Assembly (NCBI GenBank): GCA_018375265.1 | Contig: JAHADO010000039.1 | Span: 1-8,897, forward strand | DNA from: Campylobacter concisus | GTDB lineage: Bacteria; Campylobacterota; Campylobacteria; Campylobacterales; Campylobacteraceae | Direction: 5' to 3' | DNA: 8,897 nt | In this document: positions 5,534 to 8,897 of the stretch, piece by piece | Layout: each line of letters begins with the position of its first letter | How positions within the stretch are numbered: position 1 is the stretch's first letter | The notes under the pieces: model-generated | What the model saw: only the letters and a program-made list of their open reading frames with translations | What the model was told of the DNA's origin: nothing | Database searches by the model: none | Program-made: the position numbers and the translations under genes

Positions 5534-7126
5534 ATGCTAGTTAAATTTCTTCGTACTTATACTGGTGGTGGCCTTGGGAGCATAAATTATCTTTTAAATG
5601 AGAGAAAAGCTGCTGGAACAGCAAGAGTTATAAAAGGTGATGAAAATTTAACTAGAGCTATTATAAAAGGCATCACCTATAAACAAAAGACCTGTTTTGG
5701 TGTTTTATCATTTGAGGAGAAGTATGATTCTCTGACTGAGGAGCAGAAGTTAAAAATTATCAATGAATTTGAAGATGCTCTTTTGGGTAAGTATATGCGC
5801 GAGCGTACAAATGTATTATGGGTAGAGCATTCAGACAAGAATGGTCGACTTGAGTTAAATTGCCTTATCCCAAAGTTGGATCTTATAACAGGTAAATCAT
5901 TTAATCCATATTTTGCCAAATATGATCAAACTAGAATCGATCTAATTAAAAAGATCATTAACGATGAGTATGGACTATCAAGTCCAGATGATCCAGCAAA
6001 AGAGCAAACTATATTGTCTAGCAAGAAAAACATCAATCATTATAAAAATTTGGAAGAGCTAGATCAAAAGCTGCACGATCTGGTTAAGCAAGGCTATATT
6101 AAAAATAGAGACCACATGATTGAACTTCTTAAACAAAATGGTATCGAAATAACCAGGATCAACAAAAAAGGCATAACGATCATACTGCCTACTAAAAAAA
6201 CAAAAAATCGTCTAAAAGGAGGAATATACGATGCAGACTTCACAAGTACTCGAAGACTTGGGGAGCTCAGCGAAAGCTCAAGCAGAAGAATTAGAGAATT
6301 TCATCATAGAAACACACAAGCAGAGTGCAGAGAAAATAGGCGAAAACTTGATGAGCTTATTGCAAAAAGAGATAGATTTAATCAAGAAAGATATGTCAAA
6401 AGAACTTCAAAAAGCAATATCCTTGCACCGCAAGGACAGATTAGTGATAATCTCGCTATCAGCGGCTATCACACTAGTATTGGGAGTAGTGGCTGGCTGG
6501 ATGATAAAAGAGAAGAAGTTAGAGGACGAAATGGTTTGGGCGATACCAAAACAATGGAGATACAGCCAACCTGCTGCAGACAAGACCCAGAGGGAATATT
6601 ACATATCGATTCCAAAAGACGAAGAGATAATAGAGAACGAGAGCAGGAAATTTATATTAATGAAAATGGAGTAGAAGATGACAGCATTAGAGAAAGCATT
6701 ACTAGAAGAGAACGAGCGCTTAACCAAGATGATCGAAGACGAAAGGAGCAAACACGAATTAGAAATAATGAATTTGCAACAAGACTGCGAGAAGGAGCTC
6801 GCGATATTACAGACAAATATGACAGCGCTAACAAAGAAAGTCAAGAGCTTGAACAAAGATTGCAACGACGCCTTAACGAAATCTTTGCAGCAACAAAGAG
6901 ATATGTACAAGAATTCAATATCTTGCTTGGAAGAAAAATTAGAAAATTTAGAAGAAAAATTCCAAAATTTGAGAGAAGAACACGAGAACTTACAGATAGA
7001 GCACAAGAGGCTACAAGAATATGTAGAGAATTTATAGAGGAGCGTGAATACACCCAAAAAGCCAGCATACATCATCTTGTGGGTGATGTATGTAAGGAAA
7101 AGACTCAAAGTCTAGATATGTTTTAA
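5534..7126 (+). CDS. mbeA: Relaxase / mobilization nuclease, ColE1 MbeA type (MOB-HEN)
   Basis: About 530 aa, close to ColE1 MbeA (about 517 aa from memory). It nicks oriT, stays covalently bound to the 5' end and pilots the strand through a helper's conjugation channel. ATG 5534 is chosen because AAAGG (5521-5525) precedes it and MLVKFLRTYTGGGLGSINYLL aligns residue for residue with the MbeA N-terminus, placing the nucleophile at Tyr19; upstream TTG 5495 would add 13 unlikely residues. The atypical HEN metal triad replaces the usual three-His motif: His99, Glu107 and Asn109 in WVEHSDKNGRLELN, one residue more widely spaced than in MbeA. The relaxase domain ends near residue 200. The C-terminal ~330 residues are Arg/Glu-rich and low in complexity because this DNA also encodes MbeB- and MbeD-like proteins in another frame (6231-7037). 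No lesion is seen. Confidence 0.9.
   Translation: MLVKFLRTYTGGGLGSINYLLNERKAAGTARVIKGDENLTRAIIKGITYKQKTCFGVLSFEEKYDSLTEEQKLKIINEFEDALLGKYMRERTNVLWVEHSDKNGRLELNCLIPKLDLITGKSFNPYFAKYDQTRIDLIKKIINDEYGLSSPDDPAKEQTILSSKKNINHYKNLEELDQKLHDLVKQGYIKNRDHMIELLKQNGIEITRINKKGITIILPTKKTKNRLKGGIYDADFTSTRRLGELSESSSRRIREFHHRNTQAECRENRRKLDELIAKRDRFNQERYVKRTSKSNILAPQGQISDNLAISGYHTSIGSSGWLDDKREEVRGRNGLGDTKTMEIQPTCCRQDPEGILHIDSKRRRDNREREQEIYINENGVEDDSIRESITRRERALNQDDRRRKEQTRIRNNEFATRLREGARDITDKYDSANKESQELEQRLQRRLNEIFAATKRYVQEFNILLGRKIRKFRRKIPKFERRTRELTDRAQEATRICREFIEEREYTQKASIHHLVGDVCKEKTQSLDMF
6214..6223 (+). promoter_or_regulatory. Strong ribosome-binding site of the nested mbeB-like gene
   Basis: AAAAGGAGGA lies seven bases before ATG 6231 and sits inside the relaxase gene. 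It is the strongest Shine-Dalgarno in the mob operon, stronger than that of the relaxase itself, and is the main evidence that the overlapping frame is translated. Confidence 0.8.
6231..6674 (+). CDS. mbeB: MbeB-like mobilization protein, wholly inside the relaxase gene in another frame
   Basis: A 147-aa protein. The N-terminal ~60 residues form an amphipathic helical region (QVLEDLGSSAKAQAEELE, then HKQSAEKIGENLMSLL) like the conserved MbeB/MobB N-terminal region (PF04837). Residues 71-92, LVIISLSAAITLVLGVVAG plus WMI, are a single membrane-spanning segment, as in MbeB, and a short polar tail follows. MbeB-type proteins are thought to link the relaxosome to the membrane or transfer channel. 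Support for translation includes the near-perfect Shine-Dalgarno at 6214-6223, a coherent domain pattern in the alternate frame, and the ColE1 precedent, where mbeB is nested in mbeA. Its stop TAG (6672-6674) lies three bases before the mbeD-like ATG. Confidence 0.78.
   Translation: MQTSQVLEDLGSSAKAQAEELENFIIETHKQSAEKIGENLMSLLQKEIDLIKKDMSKELQKAISLHRKDRLVIISLSAAITLVLGVVAGWMIKEKKLEDEMVWAIPKQWRYSQPAADKTQREYYISIPKDEEIIENESRKFILMKME
6678..7037 (+). CDS. mbeD: MbeD-like coiled-coil mobilization protein, wholly inside the relaxase gene in another frame
   Basis: A 119-aa protein, almost entirely charged helix with heptad periodicity (long coiled coil), rich in Glu, Lys and Leu, with a single weak break around residue 60. 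The start MTALEKALLEENERLTKMI resembles the MbeD/MobD family N-terminus (MTELExxLLxAL..., PF04899). ATG 6678 is preceded by GGAG (6668-6671) within the end of the mbeB-like gene, so the two are probably coupled. It uses the same alternate frame as the mbeB-like gene, as in ColE1. MbeD is associated with mobilization and entry-exclusion functions in ColE1; the role here is inferred. Coiled coils give loose matches, so family identity rests on gene order as much as on sequence. Confidence 0.7.
   Translation: MTALEKALLEENERLTKMIEDERSKHELEIMNLQQDCEKELAILQTNMTALTKKVKSLNKDCNDALTKSLQQQRDMYKNSISCLEEKLENLEEKFQNLREEHENLQIEHKRLQEYVENL
7066..7092. other. Hairpin/inverted repeat at the 3' end of the relaxase gene
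   Basis: CATACATCA (7066-7074) and TGATGTATG (7084-7092) are perfectly complementary and extendable inward by a G-T and a C-G pair. It lies just past the mbeD-like stop, still within the relaxase gene, and no T-run follows, so it is not a standard terminator. It could be an operator, an RNA stability element or a recombination remnant. Confidence 0.5.
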
Positions 7127-7340
7127 ACGTAGAGACTCTACTAAGTTTATTGCATAATCATCCCATTTACTACTTCCAAACATTATTTGTTATATTTCCA
7201 TTTTAAAAATCTACTAAAATATATTTTACAGATCACAAAAATAATTTAGTCTAATTATTTTTATTTTTAATAAACTTAAATTTTTATTAAAAAAACCCAT
7301 CTTGCATGGCTACTTTAATAAAGAAAATATTTTTTTAAGC

Positions 7341-7476
7341 GTGGGTCAAGGGAGCGGCAAGCTCTCCTTGCGAGCCTCTATGGAGCTGCAAATGATAACA
7401 TTTTGTAGCTACATAGAGTATGCTCGCCCTAATATCTGAATTGAATATTAGAACATACTATAATTAAACCAGTCCC
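7341..7476. other. Cluster of three hairpins; possible structured RNA or DNA origin element
   Basis: There are three consecutive stems. (1) 7350-7367: GGGAGC / GCTCTCC around GGCAA. (2) 7370-7427, a long arm: GCGAGC (7370-7375) with GCTCGC (7422-7427), CTCTATG (7376-7382) with CATAGAG (7412-7418), then AGCT-G-CAAA with TTTG-T-AGCT, closing near ATAA; one three-base bulge, one G-A mismatch and one G-T pair. (3) 7429-7451: CTAATAT / ATATTAG. GTGGG (7341-7345) and CCCAC (7472-7476) could close the whole as a multibranch. The segment is GC-richer than its surroundings. The coding strand cannot be decided; no T-run marks a terminator. Confidence 0.55.
7458..7463 (+). promoter_or_regulatory. Possible -10 box downstream of the hairpin cluster
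   Basis: TATAAT in the context ATACTATAATTAAA, about 295 bases before the small ORF at 7759. It is a good match to the Campylobacter -10, but the same hexamer is expected by chance in AT-rich DNA and the target is distant. Confidence 0.25.
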
Positions 7477-7758
7477 ACCAAAGAATGACTTAGTAAAAGT
7501 AAATTTTTTGTATTTTTGTGGTTGGTATATTTGTCACTTGTTTATTTCGACTGATAAATTTGGATAGTCAATTATTTTATGGTTACTTTAATTAAAACTT
7601 AAAAAACAAGAAGCTAAAAAAGTAATTTTGCATCTTTTATTGATTTTTGATATTAGGCTTTGAAATAATAAATTTAACCCATAGATAGATTGATTTTTTA
7701 TTTTTGTGGGTTGGAATACGTTTTGCTTGGTATCAAACAAGAAGCTAGGAGGCAAACC

Positions 7759-7893
7759 ATGAATGATATTAGCATCTTAGGCACAAATGTAAATTCATAC
7801 ACTAAGCAACAGCACAAACAAGGCAGGTCTGCAAATTTTAGTGATATTTTTAACCAAAAGACCAAAGAAAAGATTAGCGAGCCAAACCTGTAA
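7759..7893 (+). CDS. Small ORF of 44 codons, probably the 5' remnant of a longer gene
   Basis: ATG 7759 is preceded by a perfect AGGAGG (7747-7752) with six-base spacing, so it is very likely translated; in-frame codons further upstream lack any such site. The product begins MNDISILGTNVNSYTKQ, is polar with many Asn, Gln, Ser and Lys, then ANFSDIFNQKTKEK, and ends in EPNL. Short disordered N-termini ending in an FSxIF/FSxLL-type patch occur in Campylobacter proteins exported through the flagellar apparatus (for example the Cj0814-like group), but this is a weak analogy. I do not recognise the protein. Its stop lies 19 bases from the end of the TnpW-like gene, where Firmicutes-type DNA begins, so the gene was probably cut by that insertion. 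Confidence 0.5.
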   Translation: MNDISILGTNVNSYTKQQHKQGRSANFSDIFNQKTKEKISEPNL

Positions 7894-7911
7894 CAACTTG
7901 TCAAGGACTTT

Positions 7912-8085
7912 CTAATCATTTTTATCATTTTTTTGATGTTTTTCACTCTCAATTTCTCTAAGCATTATGCGTTTCAATTTGTCTTGCATTGTTTCAGTAG
8001 TATTTTTATTAAAATGTACAACAACTTCATAGGTAGTTTTTCCAATCTTCTTTATTGTTTTTGTTTCTGTATTATTTTTTTGCAT
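7912..8085 (-). CDS. TnpW-like transposon-encoded small protein
   Basis: A 57-codon ORF on the minus strand, ATG at 8085-8083 and TAG at 7914-7912, preceded by AAAAGGA at normal spacing. The sequence contains KKIGKTTYEVVVHFNKNTTETMQD in two blocks, then KLKRIMLREIE, matching the family pattern I(G)xTTYxVxxHFNxxxxETxxDKLKRxxxRE of transposon-encoded protein TnpW (PF14202), found on Firmicutes conjugative transposons. Its biochemical role is not known to me. It is intact, normal in length, and lies downstream of the broken ATPase gene, with a terminator-like hairpin between them. Its origin differs from the genes to the left. Confidence 0.82.
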   Translation of the reverse strand: MQKNNTETKTIKKIGKTTYEVVVHFNKNTTETMQDKLKRIMLREIESEKHQKNDKND

Positions 8086-8109
8086 ATCATCATTCCTTTT
8101 CTTGCAATT

Positions 8110-8145
8110 AAAAAGCGATTAGAATTTTTTACTTTTCCAATCGCT
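8110..8145 (-). terminator. Terminator-like hairpin between the ATPase pseudogene and the TnpW-like gene (minus strand)
   Basis: AGCGATT (8114-8120) and AATCGCT (8139-8145) pair perfectly; on the minus strand the stem is followed by five T (8114-8110, partly shared with the stem). It starts directly after the ATPase stop, so it would end the ATPase transcript before tnpW. Confidence 0.55.
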
Positions 8146-8146
8146 C

Positions 8147-8897
8147 TCATTCATCTATTAAGTTTTGTGCTTTCTTCAGCTTTTCTTTGCTCTGTATTTT
8201 TCTTCTATCAAGTCCCGTTATCCTAAGAGGTAAACACATCTCGATTATCCTTGAATAAATCCTGCCAAGCATTATATCTTCCTGTTCTTTTTCTATATCT
8301 TTGAAATTAAGGTTAGTAGTTATAATGGTTGGTCTTTCCTTTAGGTATCTTGCATTGATTACATCGTAAATTTGCTCTAAGGCATATTCTGTATTTCTCT
8401 CTATTCCAAAATCATCAAGAATTAGTAGGGTAGGGCTTGTTATCTATTCGATATATTCGTTTCTATCAAGATTAAAGCCGCCTTTTTGTAAGTCGTTTAA
8501 TATCTGTGCAAAGTTCCTCATTTTTACTGTATGGCTATATTCTGTAATTATAGCGTTGGCAATAGCACAAGCTACATAGGTCTTGCCACTTCCTACATTT
8601 CCGTAAAGTAACAGTCCAACATTATCTTTTCTCATTTCTTCAAAATGTTTTACATAGTTCTTTGCTTTTTTGATGATTTCCTTATCTGTATCTTCATCGG
8701 CATTTTTAAAGGTGTAGGCTATTTGATTTTTGGATATAAAGCAGCTTTGTCTCAACCTATCTTGTTTTAACAGTTTTTTCTTGTTCAGCTCTATCTCTAT
8801 CACATTTACAAGCCGTTCTGATAATCATAGGCTTATCCAACATCGGAATTACCTTACCGTCTATTCTTTCATTACAAATCTTGCAATAGATATGTCC
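8147..8897 (-). pseudogene. Broken DnaC/IstB-like AAA+ ATPase gene (Tn1549-type), extends past the window
   Basis: The minus strand encodes a DnaC-like helicase-loader-type ATPase as found in Tn1549-type elements. The reading has three parts. From the window edge to about 8775 a Cys-containing N-terminal part (YCKICNERIDG... CKCDRDRAEQEK) is open. One extra A in a run of six A (plus-strand T-run 8774-8779) then shifts the frame. The middle part carries Walker A GNVGSGKT and ends at TAG (8446-8444), where relatives have a Lys codon after NEYIE. After that stop the same frame continues with Walker B LLILDDFG, sensor TTN, IYSRIIEMC and a normal stop at 8149-8147. With both lesions no full ATPase can be made. 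The middle fragment has an ATG at 8803 but no Walker B, so it should be inactive. Confidence 0.85.

Larger units (their letters stand above)
7127..7758. other. AT-rich non-coding stretch after the mob operon
   Basis: No convincing gene on either strand. It begins with a small palindrome (GTAGA-GAC-TCTAC, 7129-7141) after the relaxase stop, continues as AT-rich DNA to about 7335, holds the hairpin cluster at 7341-7476, and ends with two related leader-like segments (about 7505-7620 and 7694-7755). A TATAAT on the plus strand at 7458-7463 could be a -10 box for rightward transcription. Confidence 0.6.
2107..7893. mobile_element. Integrative and mobilizable element in tRNA-Met (left end and core; right end not reached)
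   Basis: The element is delimited on the left by the tRNA-Met half. It contains in order: tyrosine integrase, a StbD/StbE-like toxin-antitoxin pair, a probable oriT, a ColE1-type mob operon, a hairpin cluster and a truncated small ORF. No type IV secretion, coupling-protein or replication gene is seen, so it would need a helper conjugation system. The right boundary is unknown: 7893 is only where element-like sequence gives way to Firmicutes-type DNA, and no second tRNA-Met copy is seen before the window ends. Confidence 0.7.
7894..8897 (-). mobile_element. Fragment of a Tn1549-type (Firmicutes) conjugative transposon
   Basis: A DnaC/IstB-like ATPase gene followed by a TnpW-like gene, both on the minus strand, is a pairing characteristic of Tn1549/CTn-type elements of Clostridia and related bacteria. 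Just past the tnpW stop the minus strand carries TTGACAAG, a good Gram-positive -35-like hexamer for whatever followed, now replaced by Campylobacter-like sequence. The ATPase gene is inactivated, so this segment looks relic. It runs off the right edge; resistance cargo could lie beyond but none is visible. Confidence 0.65.

Noticed and set aside
5677..5919. Minus-strand ORF inside the relaxase domain
   Set aside because: Antisense to the conserved HEN relaxase domain; no supporting signal.
6599..7108. Minus-strand ORFs, including a 169-codon one rich in Ser, Phe, Cys and Leu
   Set aside because: They are antisense to the doubly coding mbeA/mbeD region. Glu/Lys-rich coding sequence gives Phe/Ser/Leu-rich open frames on the opposite strand, and no ribosome-binding site is seen.
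7698..7952. Minus-strand ORF of 84 codons overlapping the TnpW-like gene end and the small ORF
   Set aside because: It crosses the inferred junction and overlaps two better-supported genes; hydrophobic only because of antisense composition.
7933..8226. Plus-strand Phe/Leu-rich ORF that looks like a membrane protein
   Set aside because: It is antisense to the TnpW-like gene and the end of the ATPase pseudogene, both of which have family-level matches; poly-T strings create the hydrophobic appearance.
1..8897. CRISPR array
   Set aside because: No regularly spaced identical short repeats were found; the repeats present are gene-sized or single palindromes.

Overview
The window looks like Campylobacter or a close epsilonproteobacterial relative, C. 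concisus-like. It is AT-rich, with frequent AAATTT strings, heavy use of AGA/ATA/TTA codons, TATAAT-type -10 boxes without a clear -35, and a periplasmic binding protein and thiouridylase-like C-terminus of Campylobacter character. The genus call is inference; no rRNA or complete tRNA is present.

Left flank (1-1500), probably chromosomal: the 3' end of a thiouridylase-family gene, then a complete periplasmic binding protein of the metal/siderophore ABC type (476-1498) with no permease or ATPase beside it. From 1554 to 1859 lies a decayed copy of a StbD/StbE (RelB/RelE-like) toxin-antitoxin pair, frameshifted, with a nonsense codon and only the start of the toxin left. A terminator-like hairpin for the minus strand and the 3' half of a tRNA-Met(CAU) gene, also minus strand, follow. 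The tRNA half stops in the anticodon loop, as expected for an attachment site.

Integrative and mobilizable element (about 2107 to at least 7893; right end not seen): a long tyrosine integrase, an intact copy of the same toxin-antitoxin pair, a palindrome-rich non-coding stretch that probably holds oriT, and a mobilization operon with the ColE1 order mbeC-mbeA-mbeB-mbeD. As in ColE1, the mbeB- and mbeD-like genes lie wholly inside the relaxase gene in another frame. The relaxase keeps Tyr19 and a His-Glu-Asn (HEN) triad. The likely logic is that integrase moves the element in and out of tRNA-Met, the toxin-antitoxin pair stabilises it, and the Mob proteins act on oriT so a co-resident conjugation machine can transfer it. 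No type IV secretion gene or coupling protein is visible.

Right side (7127-8897): an AT-rich non-coding stretch with a compact cluster of three hairpins (7350-7451), then a 44-codon ORF with a perfect Shine-Dalgarno that appears cut off near 7890. Beyond that the DNA changes character. On the minus strand there is a 57-aa TnpW-like gene and a broken DnaC/IstB-like ATPase gene, a pairing typical of Tn1549-type conjugative transposons of Firmicutes. This suggests a cross-phylum insertion, or an assembly join that should be excluded.
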